A stretch of 64,000 bases of DNA, from assembly GCA_036971475.1 (NCBI GenBank), contig JBAIZL010000001.1, positions 110,845,350 to 110,909,349 of the forward strand. Reading direction: 5' to 3'. This document shows positions 34,321 to 46,809 of this stretch, one piece after another (positions within the stretch are counted from its first letter, which is position 1; every line of letters begins with the position of its first letter). A model generated the notes under the pieces. It searched no databases. It worked only from the letters and a program-made list of their open reading frames with translations, and had not been told where the DNA came from. This stretch comes from Prosapia bicincta. Lineage: Eukaryota > Arthropoda > Insecta > Hemiptera > Cercopidae. The translations under genes were made by a program, and so were the position numbers.

Positions 34321-34960
34321 CATCCTCAGAAAAAATAATACAACAAACCTTTTACAAAAATTAAATCATGTCCACTAAAAACTAACCATAAGTTTATTGG
34401 TAGCTATACTTCAATGTAATTCTTGCCACGACGTCAATGACCTTGTAAGTAATTTGGTGTTTTCATTCATTCATTAAAAAAATTGTTTTCAATACCATGT
34501 GTACAAATTTCTAATGTTTCATAAACATTCTTATTTTAATCCTTTGTCTTTTTTTTACAAAACTAATTTCATGGTTTCTATTTAAGGAAATCTGTGTCCA
34601 TCATAGATACAATGTGTAATCAAATTTAATTTGTATATGATAGGTTTTATATTTTGCGTTGTTTGTATCTTCCTTCTAATTTATTCATTGTCCCCATTTA
34701 ATTAATTACAATCTAATCATTTTGTATTATTTACACCTTATATTTCGTGCATATAAATTTCTTTATTAGTTATTAAATCTGTAATGCTATTATCAATCTT
34801 GAAAGTAAATTATGTATTTGTTTTTTTAAATAACCTTGTAGTTTTATTTACTTCTTTTCATCTGCATATAAACTTTCTTTAAAGTTTTCCCCTTGTATTA
34901 TTTAAAAGGTTATTGGTAATTTTAGTTTTATTATTGTGTTATAATTTATTTTACCTATAT
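34318..34960 (-). mobile_element. Penelope-like element fragment 2
   Basis: It aligns by eye with 7870-8520, the GIY-YIG fragment (shared ATTAAATCATGT, CAATGACCTTGTAAG and TTAATTTCAT-type motifs), in the same minus orientation, but is more degraded. No intact GIY-YIG frame remains. Its right end runs straight into the 3' flank of a lost peptide-tail exon. Confidence 0.65.
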
Positions 34961-35345
34961 TTTTTGTAATAATTGTTAATAAAATTAAAATAAAATTTAG
35001 ACAAAGTTAAATATGAATGAGTTTATATTTAATTGTGATGAAAAAGATTTCCATTGTATCTTGTAGAGTATCGAGCTTTACCTAAAGAGAAACGCGTGTG
35101 CTCTATGTAATATTATACTAAGTAACTCTGTGGCCAATGTTTCGAAAATACATCATAAATATTGAGATAAAATAGGAACTTTCCTGAATAGTTCTATTCT
35201 AACAAGAATTTAATGATATAAGAAGGTAGTGTTATTCATGAAACAATAAATACTCTTTCAGTATACGTCGAAAAAGAGATGAATATAGCCCACATTGAAA
35301 AAAAGGATAACAATTATCATATAGAAATAGGTCTAGAAATGCTTT
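34961..35345 (+). pseudogene. 3' flank of a lost terminal exon (cassette relic)
   Basis: This stretch matches the sequence 3' of the D2 exon (36290-36660): TGTATCTTGTAG, CTTTACCTAAAGAGAAACG and AGGTAACTCTGTGG-like motifs occur in the same order. The exon that should precede it is absent. The Penelope fragment ends where the exon would be. Confidence 0.55.
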
Positions 35346-35429
35346 ATGCCAGGCTTCAAACCAAAAGATAAAAAACTAAAAGGTATTTTTCTTATTTTTC
35401 AAAGCTTTTTGCAATTATATGTATTATAT

Positions 35430-36010
35430 TTCTCAGGAAAAATAATGATACAACAATTTTTTTACAAAAATTAAATCATGTGTATTAAAAGCTAATCATA
35501 TGTTTATTGGTAGTTATACCTCAATGTAATTCTTGTCATGACCTTCAATGACCTTGTAAGTAATGTTTTGTTCATTAATTAATTTGAATGCAAATTGATA
35601 TTTCTAAATGTCTAATGTTTCCTAAATATTCATTTTTAATCCAATGTCTTTTAAACAAAATTAATTTCATAGTTTCTACTTCAGGAAATCTGTGTCCATC
35701 ATTGATAAAATGTGTAGCAAAATTTTATTGCTATAAGTTGGGCTTTATATATTCGTTTGGAAGTTCTTTCATATCTTCCTTTGAATTTCTTCATTGATTA
35801 TGGTTTGTTACATTTTTAAATTTAAATTAAGATTTGAAAGTTTTTATATATTTGATTTTTGAAAACAATCTTGTAATTTTATTTACTTCTTTCATGTGAA
35901 TGTAAACGTCCTTCATAGTTTTTCTCTTGTGTTATTTAAAATAATATTTTTAGTTTTATTATTGTGTTGTAATTTATTTTAGCTATATTTTTTGTATATA
36001 TCCTTTTTCT
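35430..36010 (-). mobile_element. Penelope-like element fragment 3
   Basis: A close relative of fragment 2 (shared TTTACAAAAATTAAATCATG and GTTTATTGGTAG-type strings) in the same orientation. It precedes terminal exon D2, so fragment plus exon flank appears to have duplicated as one unit. Confidence 0.65.
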
Positions 36011-36146
36011 AATGCACTTTATTATATTATATATATATAAATTTATATGCATACTCATTAGTTTAGAGAATCTCTACTAACGTATTTAATGCATTTTAGC
36101 TTCGTTATTTTAACATTGATGTATCATTTTCTTTTCTAAATTTTAG

Positions 36147-36196
36147 ATCGATGTTATGACCTTCCTGGTTGTGACGGATCGAATTGGGGATGGTAG
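36147..36196 (+). CDS. Alternative terminal exon D2 for gene D
   Basis: After CTAAATTTTAG, the phase-1 acceptor reads G|AT CGA and yields DRCYDLPGCDGSNWGW and then TAG. Compared with D1 it keeps R-C-x2-LPGCDG and the Trp-rich end. It has an extra Trp after the Gly, so the amidation signal is not terminal. AATAAA follows at 36297-36302, and the 3' flank is similar to that of D1. No other copies of exons 1 to 3 lie between D1 and D2, so use by gene D is plausible but unproven. Confidence 0.55.
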
Positions 36197-36699
36197 ACCT
36201 GAGACTAATCTTGAAGTTTTTATTAATTCTCACTAAGATATCATTCATCAGAAAAATCAAAAGGGAATATTAAAAAGTGTAATAACTGTCATGAATAATA
36301 AAACGAGATTTAGAAAAAGTTTTTTATGATTGGGTTTATAATTAAATATGATTTAAAAAAATGTCCATTGTATCTTGTAGTGCAAACAGAACTTTACCTA
36401 AAGAGAAACGTAATATTATACTCTAAGTAATATTATACTAGGTAACTCTGTGGTCAATGTTTCGATACATCATAAATAACGAGATAAAAGAGGAACGTTC
36501 CTGCATAGGTTTTTCTAATAGGAATGTATTGGCTTAGTAAATAATTGTGTATGTGCGATGTTTTAGCAAATAAATTTTGAGAAATGCATTGAACTGTTTT
36601 GAGTTTTACCTACTTAAAGAGTTATCCATGAAACAATAAATACCCTATCAATATACGCTGCAAAGGAGATGAATATAGCCTACATTGAAATTAAAGAAG

Positions 36700-37939
36700 G
36701 AAACAATTATATAAAAAATAGGTCCATAAATGGTTTATAGACATCCTATGCAAGTAAGCCAATTTGTAGAACCGTATCTGCAGCATGTTTTTAAGATATT
36801 CGGGTCAAGACGGAAATATGATGGTGTAAATCCTACGTCTGTGTTTATGTTTGACGTACAGTAACTTTGAAACGTTGGCAGCTATTACCACATATTGGGT
36901 TTCAACTAAACTTTTTAAAATTATAATTTTGAGGAAATTGATATAAATAAAGACAATACAAAACATTGTAAAATTAAATCTATTAAAAGAAACAGATATT
37001 AACTATAATTGTGTTAATTTTAATACGAAAATAATGATGATATTTTGAATATATAAAAATTATTATATAAATTAAATTATAAAATTTGTAATAATATATG
37101 CACAACATATAATTATATATATATATAATTTTATTATTATTTCAAATGTTGGTTATTCCTATGTTTTCAAATTTTTGTCCAGAAACTTCAAAACTTTTCA
37201 ACAACTATATGTCTCACGACCGTTTCATGAATCCCAACACTTATTCTATGTCCGTCAAACAAAGTCAACTACGAGTATGAATAAAAATAAATATGTAGTA
37301 ATAACTCTACTTTTTTCCATTATACATAACTATAATGTCGGATATATGACATAGGCTATAAAATCGTAAACTGTTCATTTATGCATTTATTTATTGAAAA
37401 CGCCATAACTTTTAAATGTATCTAGAATTACAGATGGTAGTGATTTCAGAAGAGAATAGTTTAAAATTGTTGTCAGAAAATTCGATAATGTTTTTAAAAG
37501 GTATTGCGTTTTGTTACAATAGACAACACATATAAATAATTTTATAATAATTGGAAGTAGAAAAACAATCCATTTGAGCAAATAAATCCCTTTTTTCACT
37601 TAAATTGACTAGAATTCATACAATTACCATTGTGTAGGACAAATAGTGTAAATTTAACTTGTGTGGTCCATACGAATTAAGAGTAATGAGACAAGCACTT
37701 TATAACACCCAATATTTTTCCCAGATTAGGCTATATATTTCACTAGATGAATAGATTTGGAAAGTGAAAACAATCAGAAATGATTACGCACTACCAAAAA
37801 TCGATCTCAAAACCTTTAGATCAGTAGTTAAGCTCTCTATATATCCGTCCATTACGTCTAAATAAATTGTGTATTTATTCACAAATAATCACCAAATAAT
37901 TTTGTTATATCGTGGAATCTATAGATATAACATGTATAG

Positions 37940-38004
<65 letters not shown>

Positions 38005-38624
38005 CTAAATATATGTGAGTAATTGTATGTATGTGTATTTGTTTGTGTTTATAAGTTATAACATAAACAAATGTTGGCTCTTACACTTCAAATTGGCCAA
38101 ATAGGCAAGTTGCGCTAAACATTAAATTTAAAAAAAAATCTGAAATAACGTTACCTTTATTTTTATAGAAAAATTTTACATAAATGTAAAAGGCACTGTT
38201 TTAATAATTATAAACTATATGATCTATAAAATATTGTATGATTGCTTATAATTATTATTTATAAAGTATACGGAATTATCATAATTTACAATCATTACGA
38301 TGCCATTTTACTAGTCACAAATTAAATTCAATAAAACCTTTCTCGGTATAATTTGAAAGAGAATTCTTAAATATGACCCACAAAATGACAAAATGTTTCA
38401 AACCACTTCAGTCTGTAACTCATTCTATTACTCTTTATAAATTGATAATACTTTTTAACACCACACTTGCTTTTGAGAGATACTAGAACTGTTACGAAAA
38501 TTACTAAAGCAAATTATTAAAAACAAATGAAACTATTTTCCTAATAATAATCTATTTAGAAGAATTATTTTACCATGCTACATTATTTGTAATGTTTCTT
38601 CAACAATATTATATTATAAATTAT

Positions 38625-38679
<55 letters not shown>

Positions 38680-38957
38680 CTATATTGAACTATGTTGTAA
38701 GAAATAACTCGTATGTGACTCCACAATTGGGGATGTTTTCAATAATATTATAACCGTGGTTACTTCTTAATAGCAAAGATAATTCTGTTGCACAGCGATA
38801 TTGTAAAAATTTAAATAATAAAGCTTTCTCATTTGTTTATCTTTCTGCTCAAAGATATACCCTTACTTTAAAATTATATAAAAACAGTTTTGTAGCCCTC
38901 TAATAAAATCAATGGAACGAGTAGCTTAGTAAAACAACGAAAATATTTTAAACCATA
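36700..38957. other. AT-rich spacer before block copy 2
   Basis: I see no gene. (AT)n tracts lie at 37940-37995 and 38626-38678. The short open frames have no recognised domains. Confidence 0.5.
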
Positions 38958-39924
38958 TTAAAACACTTAAACTTTAAGTCTTTAGATTCTCATTGCTTCT
39001 CTTCTCAGTTTCAGAAACCACATATATTTTATAGAGTAAAAAAATCTTTTTATGTCGACAGTAGAAGGGAATTTTATTAGGTCTATCTGGCAGTCCTTTG
39101 TCATATTCCGATAACTCAGCACTTATGATTTTAAAACCATTTGCTATGGTTTAAGAACTATCAGTTCTTGAACTATATCTATCCTACTCAGCCTGACTTC
39201 GATTACCGCTGTTGGGGGTTGCTTTTACTTTTCTGTTGCTATATTTTTGTTTACATGAGTTACTTCATTTAGAGCTCGTTCTAGCTTTCGTTTTAATCCC
39301 GTTTGTTGTAATAACCTTTCATTGAAGCCTTATTAGGTACTTGTTAAACATGTAACCTCTCCTCGTTCATAGAGAATTACATTGTTTGAACATTTAAATT
39401 GATCCATGAAATTGAATTTGATTCTCTAGTTGGGTACACCGATTAGGTTTCAATGAATGAACTACGTTACTTAATATACTCATTTTTTTTTTATACCACA
39501 TAATATTATACATGAGAGACTATCATATTATTATGTAATAAGAATACGTCTTAGATACCTACAGAGAGACTATTTCCTATTCATAGTGAGAAAATACGCT
39601 TACATACAAATAACAGAGTCTCTACTGTAATATTAATTATACAGTAGTTTCAGTACTCGTATTGGCTTCCATTAGTTATTTTTTATCTGGTCATACATGT
39701 CTAGCTTAAATTTGAAAATAGAGTTGTTTTATATTTTAAAAGTAATGATATGCAATACATGGATAATAAATAGAAACCTAACATATCTTTACAATAATGT
39801 TTTATATGTTACTTAACGATCCATTAAAGTTTCAATTTAGCGTGAATTTGCAGGAAAATAAAAATTAGATTTAGATTATAACTCTAGACAAAGAACAGCC
39901 TTGAGCATGACAGAAACTAACAAG

Positions 39925-39932
39925 TATAAATG
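39925..39932 (+). promoter_or_regulatory. TATA box of gene B
   Basis: TATAAATG lies 75 bp before the ATG. One base differs from the TATAAAAG of its duplicate gene A. Confidence 0.65.
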
Positions 39933-39999
39933 GTAGTACAGAGGTCACAGATTATCTTTAGGAAATCTATCTATTGCCAGAGTACAGACAGCAGTCACA

Positions 40000-40096
40000 A
40001 TGTCTTCTCATCCTCAGATATATTTGGTGAGCTTCTTTATAAATGTATATTTTCAAAAGAAATGGTGTTTAAATGCCTACTCTTAGTTCATACACT

Positions 40097-40162
<66 letters not shown>

Positions 40163-40212
40163 GCTTTGGATATAAAATAATAAATAATTTTAAATTATTA
40201 AACAAGAAAACG

Positions 40213-40276
<64 letters not shown>

Positions 40277-40325
40277 GCTTTGGATATAAAATAATAAATA
40301 ATTTTAAATTATTAAACAAAAAACG

Positions 40326-40369
<44 letters not shown>

Positions 40370-40422
40370 GCTTTGGATATAAAATAATAAATAATTTTAA
40401 ATTATTAATAAAAAAAACGTAT

Positions 40423-40478
<56 letters not shown>

Positions 40479-41820
40479 TAGACAAGCCTTTGTCGTTTAT
40501 AAAATACTTTTTCTTCAACCACTCAAGTTCAAATATATAACTGGTAGTGGGTGGCGTTTGTAGTTCTTACAATGTTTTTTTTATAATAGATTTGATTAAA
40601 TAATTTCGCTTTCTTAGAATATTATATTTCTGTCACATGTACATTGATGTTTAAAATTTTTCTAATATTTAAATCAAAAGTAACTGAAATAGAATTTTTC
40701 TCTATTGACATAGGAACTAACTTTAAAAGGCTTTATTATTATTTATGTTTTTCTGTTACAACTTATAAAAGCATTAAATATGTACCAAGTCTCATTTTTA
40801 AAGTATGTTTTAAAGCTCAAGGGTCCCTTAAGTTACAGAAACCAATATTAAAATCTATTTAAATAGTCAATTTCATGGAGGATGGAGCTATATTCTGACT
40901 ACAAAGTTAATTTATGTACTTTTCTAGATATGTATTACCGTGATCGTTGCTTTTGGATTGTTCCAAACCCCATTGGAAGGAAAGGTTACCGAGTGAGTAC
41001 CATACACGAAATTTCATGATTTAATCAATCCAAGCCGCACGTTGATAATGGTCACTAAACACTTTACTCTGTCTTTGTTTTCAACGTTTCTATTTATGTT
41101 TTCAGAATTTACAATTTTTTTATTTTTGAAACTTTGGACAAATTATACATATATATTTAAGAAAAATAATTTATTTTTTAAACAGTATAGGCCTACACCT
41201 TTTCAAGAAATGTTTAATACATTGAATGTATTTTTACGATTTCCTATTGGAACTTTATTATTCAATACAAAAATACGCCATTTATTATTATGTAACAAAT
41301 GCTTTGTTAGCGTTTCCATACTAAAGTAAACAAACTAAATAGTAAATACAAAACTTAAGTCGGTATAAAAGTCTGAAAATTATGTAAGTATGTCGTGTCC
41401 GAAGTGTATTGTACGGAGACAAATCAGTGTTTAAGGGATTTAATGTATTACTGTTATAACTGTTTCTAAACAGTTTAATATTACTGTTGAACTATTTATA
41501 CTTTAATGCCCAGAAACAAAATATTAAAATATTGTAGAATGTTATAGTTTATACGATTTATTATAAAACACTTATACCTTAGAGCTAATGTTCTCAGCAA
41601 CAAAATTCTAAATCTATAAAACTATAGCAAACTGTTTATAGTGATTACATTATTACGTTGTTACACCTAGAATAATGTCTCTGTAAACAAATATTTACAC
41701 TCTGAAATAAGACCTGGAGATGGGGATTTAATTCTCCATTTGTTCAAATTAAAATATTTTTTTGAAGGCTGTATTGACTAATATGTTAAAGAATTTATTA
41801 AAAATCGGGCTGAAATCTTT

Positions 41821-41882
<62 letters not shown>

Positions 41883-43372
41883 CAAATATCGCTATAAAAC
41901 AACCTAAACAGCTTCTTGTTATCAATGTAATTTTTACATTACCTAATATACTTTGTCGTCAGTATGATGCCTCTTTAGGAAAGCTATAATCTCTGAGTTT
42001 ATCTTCTTCTCATGCCTATTCCAAGAATATATTCACTTACGATAGTACAAGTTGCCATGATATATTGCATCCAGTACTCTGAAAAGTAATACTGGAACAT
42101 TATGCTGAAACATTTCGCCATATGAGATAGTGAAGTCATGATAGTGTGTATCAATGCAGATGAAAATACAAAAAATATTTTTCTAATAAAACAAATAATA
42201 ATATATCAAAAGTATTAAACTGTTAAAGAGCTTATTGCGCTGGGTAAATGTTAACATAACCAAAATTATGACTTATTCTTATTTTGCTAACATTATGTGT
42301 AAATTATATCATTGTAAAAATACTATTTTTCATCAGAATGGGAGTATATTATATTTGTAGATATAGTTTCGCTGGAATTACGTATTTATCCTGATGTGAT
42401 GTAGTTTCCCATTCTACACTAGCATTTTTGTTCAGGTAATAATGCTGATTAAGAACACGTAACCTCTAACGCGCATGTATTTAACACACGCTTATATTAA
42501 ATCAAATCAATTCCAACATTTGTAATATATGACTAGCTATTTTTATTTTAAAAAATTTTAACTACAACTGTATACAACAAGTTGCTTATATTTACAGCCC
42601 GGAAGTTAGTAACACCAACCCTTCCAAGGTCGCGGACATTTTCTTAAGTATTTACAAACTCCCCAGGGATTTCACCAATAGGAAAAAAGGTAAAATAAAA
42701 TTATCTAATCTTTAAGATAAAATACGACATTGTTTCTTTAAGGTAATTTTCATATTTATTTCTTATCAATAATTCATGGTTCACACCAATATTGCCTCAA
42801 TGCACAAGAGGAGTCATTGTACCGATTCATTTTTGGAAACTTTATGGGATTTAGGCATGATGTTTGAACGGGCAACGATATCGAGTACAAAGCTATACTA
42901 TTCGGATGTGTAGCGAGAAAATGTAACAACTGGAGTATAAGGCCGGTGTTAGTTATTAAAAAAATATAATGAAATAGTTATCTACATGAAGCTTATGAGA
43001 GAACGTTCATTTAAAGAAGAAGATTTCTGAAGTAGATATATTACCCGTTACTAATTAACTTCGTTGTAGGAATATACGAAAACATATATGTCCTTGAAAG
43101 ATCTGGATTTCTGGATTTTATAGTTTAACATCTGTATGGAATAACGTTTTTATAGTTGTTATTGAATGGAAATTTTATAGAATTAAATATATATACAAGT
43201 GAGATAAGTGGTAATTCGACTATAATAATAACAACAATGACATAATTTAAGTCATTATTGAAACATTTTAGCTTGATTGTTAACGCATCAATCGATATTC
43301 TTTGACACAAAGTTTTAAAAATATGATTTTACTCCTAAAACATTTAGAGAATTGTACGGACGATATTATGTA

Positions 43373-43434
<62 letters not shown>

Positions 43435-44625
43435 TTATAATAAAAATAAAATTTACACTAGCAGTATATAATATATAACTTATTGAATCATATATCAATT
43501 GGGTTTCAACCTATTATGTCAATATAATGGGTAAGGAATTGAACATAACTTTATCTGAAAATATGTTTTTATGATAAGAACGTATCTACACAGTTTTATG
43601 ATAAAAATAGTATAACAGTTGATTATATATTATGTGAGAAATAGAGATAAGTTAGGACGAAATTGTGTCTGGCAATATGGACATTTATGTATAGGTTAAA
43701 AATTATCGATTCTTATAACAATTTGTGGTTATTGTCTTTGTTTTTACAGTCAATTTATACAAGAGAATGTTTTTTCAGTCATTTGAGAAAAGGGCCAAAG
43801 ATTGAATTACTAACGATATCTGTGGGTATATGAAGTGAATTTATATTCTTTTATTATGGTAAAATATGCTTTCAAAAAAGCTTAGAAGCATGTAGGTCTG
43901 TAGTATCCAGCAACTGTAGGAAAAAATTGAATTTATTCATACTAGAAAAACCTTTTTATTTTATATCCCTTGTTTAAATTTAAAACTAACAAACCCTTAC
44001 ATAATATAATGAATCCTATATTATATTAATTAGTGCTGAATTCAGTATCTATTTGGCATTTTTATCAAACTACAATCAGAAATTTTATAACCTGAAGTTT
44101 AGAGTAAAAGAAAACATATTGACTGTTATCCTTCATTAAACACAAGTAGAACGTCTTGCTTTATAATAAGTTTCACCTAATTGCAAAGAACACGTTTGCA
44201 TCCAGCTTAAATGTTTTAACGGAGGGTAAAATGAGTGAACTCTATCTCTATTTTAAAACTTTTAAAGATTTACAAATTTTAACTTAATTTATATAAATAT
44301 ATCTATTTCCAGCTATTTTCGTATATAATTTTAATAAATTTATTAGGTTCCAAACAAAATGTGACATCCGCTTGTAAGGAAAAATCAATTATAGGAGTGG
44401 AATGGAGTATATTTTTCCTACTTTGATGATTTAACAGTCAATAGTAAGAATCATATCGGAAAATCTGACTAAAATATTCCCAGTAGTGTAATCTAGTGTA
44501 ATATTAAATATATTCAATAAATTTATATGTAACTTAGTGTATTAATGTTATGATATAACGTTTTGGTAATTAATTTAGGTAACAAAACCATTGGTGCTGG
44601 TACAATTGGCTCGCTGTTGGGATAG
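40000..44625 (+). CDS. Gene B: small secreted peptide precursor (76 aa, 4 exons)
   Basis: Coding exons are 40000-40026, 40928-40992, 42598-42689 and 44579-44625, with phases 0, 2 and 1 and GT-AG borders. The precursor has 76 residues. Exon 1 encodes the same residues as in gene A and exon 2 differs by one residue (Met to Leu in the signal core). The exon 4 tail NKTIGAGTIGSLLG is unchanged in protein. Exon 3 is 9 nt shorter and very different (TNPSKVADIF, then SIYKLPRDFTNRKK), while the surrounding introns remain close to those of A. The start of exon 3 matches gene C nearly base for base. Intron 1 is about 960 bp shorter than in A. Poly(A) signal is at 44713. Confidence 0.8.
40100..40474. repeat. 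Triplicated (AT)n plus 60-bp module
   Basis: Three near-identical modules beginning TTAAAGCTTTGGATATAAAA (40157, 40271 and 40363) alternate with (AT)n tracts, ending in (GA)n at 40446-40474. It lies in gene B intron 1, where gene A carries the Penelope fragment. Confidence 0.85.
41823..41877. repeat. (AT)n, empty site for the hairpin of copy 1
   Basis: A single pure (AT)n tract between flanks CTTTACA and TTAAAACAAATATCGC. In copy 1 the same flanks enclose the hairpin insertion. Confidence 0.85.
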
Positions 44626-44712
44626 CATGGGGCAGCTAGAAGCTCTTAACAACCTTCCCAAGGATTTCGTCAACCAGAAAACTCTAAATGTTTGCTTGGA
44701 AATTTAAAAACA

Positions 44713-44718
44713 AATAAA
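44713..44718 (+). terminator. Poly(A) signal of gene B
   Basis: AATAAA lies 88 bp after the gene B stop codon. Confidence 0.6.
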
Positions 44719-45250
44719 ATTATTTTATAACTTATGTATTTGATATTTATAATATAATAATAACACATAATCTATGTTCTCTAACAGTTTTCAATAATTG
44801 TAGAGAATATGTTTTTATATCAGTTTATATCTTTTATTTAAAGGCTAAATGAATATTACAATAGTTGTGTGAATATTCTACGAAGGTTTGATGAACTTCT
44901 CATTTCCATTAAAATATTAGATATTTATATTTTTTTTCTGTTAAATTATATTCTTAGGTTTGTATTTTGTTAAAGAAACTTTATTAGCTTCATTAGCTTC
45001 CAAACAGAATGCGAGAATCTTTTATAATTAAAGGTAAAAGTAGAATTTTCAATTTTGAAATTTTTTTTAACTTTAAATTTTATTAAAGGCAATATTTTTA
45101 TAGTAAAGCAATGAAAACAAGGATATAAAACTTGATTTTTCCGAAACAAAAGGAAACATTATTCAAAAACGATATTTGAAACAATTATGATTAAATACAC
45201 ACACACACACACGGGCTCGCACACACTCACTCACTCACACATACACACAC

Positions 45251-45251
<1 letters not shown>

Positions 45252-45330
<79 letters not shown>
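45252..45330. repeat. (AC)n microsatellite, short form
   Basis: About 79 bp of pure AC with the same flanks as the 357-bp tract at 14094-14450. Confidence 0.95.
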
Positions 45331-45334
<4 letters not shown>

Positions 45335-45960
45335 GCGGCCAAACCTACACACCCTCAGGGAGATACCCCCGAAACACACGTTCCACACCCTACGAACTAC
45401 ATGACCACATTTACGCGTTTCTCGCTTAAGCTGTACATGGAGATGATAGACACTGTATGGCAGAAACGCTGCAGTTCTACAGCTGTGAAGATATGATCCC
45501 ACACGACTTACCATATCCTGGTACTTATGGTGTGTCGAGCGTGATCTGCCCGTGGGCAAATCCCTGGACGTTATTTAAAAACCAACCAAAATGTTCATAC
45601 TCATCAATGTGATTATAAATACATTATGAATTTTTGTCTAACTGTAAAATTTATTTACTATTTTTCTATTGTATGAGTATTTCTTACATTTTTTCTCTAG
45701 GTTAAAATAATTATTCACTTTTACTCTTGATGTTGGTTGGAAAAATTTCGGAAATTTTATTTAGTTTGTTTACTACAGTATAGTTATATTATTATTTTTT
45801 TTTTTGGTTTCAACTAGTTTTAATTTATTGAAAATAAAAATATAAACTAACATTAATTATTTCAAAATGTGATACAAATGTTACTTTACTTTTTTTGAAT
45901 TTTTGCTATATATATTATTTTGAAAAACAGTTGTTTACCGTGAAATAAACTTGAAAGCTA

Positions 45961-46481
45961 TAATCTATCCATTTTGGGACGGCGGGTAAAAGATTAAGTC
46001 ACCGCCCGAGCTCCCAACAATAGCTTGGGTCAGGCGCTCGGCGGCCGGCCGCCCGCGCTAATGAGGCGTTAAAAGCACTCCACTCCAAAATATTATCACA
46101 TAAAAGTAAGCGAATTTTTTAATTTTTTATTACAGTTTTGATGTCTACGTGTGATTTCATGAAAAACTAGTCCAAACACGACGGAGTTATGTCAATTAGT
46201 AAAATTAGTGGTTGCAAAAAATTGTAATTGGCCTTATTTAACTTTTTAACTTTATTTATTGGCATAAAATCAAACCAAATCAAATAGAATAAATACAATT
46301 TATTATCATAAAACAGTATTGTTATACAGTTTGTTAATATTAAAAGAATATTTACATATAGCACTCAATATGTTTATAAACGCTACTCGTTATTAAATAT
46401 AGGCTACAAATTAAACCTAATCAAATCAAAATAATTTATTATCTTATAACAGGATTGTTATACGGGACATTAATAATTAAA
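45961..46481 (+). repeat. Left terminal inverted repeat of the DD82E transposon
   Basis: It pairs with about 48312-48839 with few mismatches. The outer 120 bp are unusually GC-rich (CGGCGGCCGGCCGCC). The inner part holds TTTATTATCATAAAACAGT-like motifs repeated every 120 bp or so, continuing just inside the repeat at 46540-46590, and these may be transposase-binding subterminal repeats. Confidence 0.85.
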
Positions 46482-46809
46482 ATTTATAATAACTTCATTT
46501 ATTGGTATCAAATAAAACAAAGTCAAATAAAATTAATACAATTTATTATCATAAAACACTATTTTTATGCAGGATATTAATAATTGAAAATGATGTATAT
46601 ATTTACAGAACATTTACATACACGAAACAATATTTTTAGAAACTCAACTCGTTATTAAATATACAAATTAAACCAAATCGAATCAAAACATTAATTGTTA
46701 TACATTAAAAGTTATTGATTTACGGAATATTTACATATAGGGTACAATATTTTTACTAACCTAACTCATTCTCTCTTTTTCTCTTCTCTCTTCTCTTCTT
46801 TCTCCGACT

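Noticed and set aside
41042..41329. 95-codon frame in gene B intron 2
   Set aside because: It is Phe/Leu-rich low-complexity translation of AT-rich intron and is broken in the matching intron of gene A.
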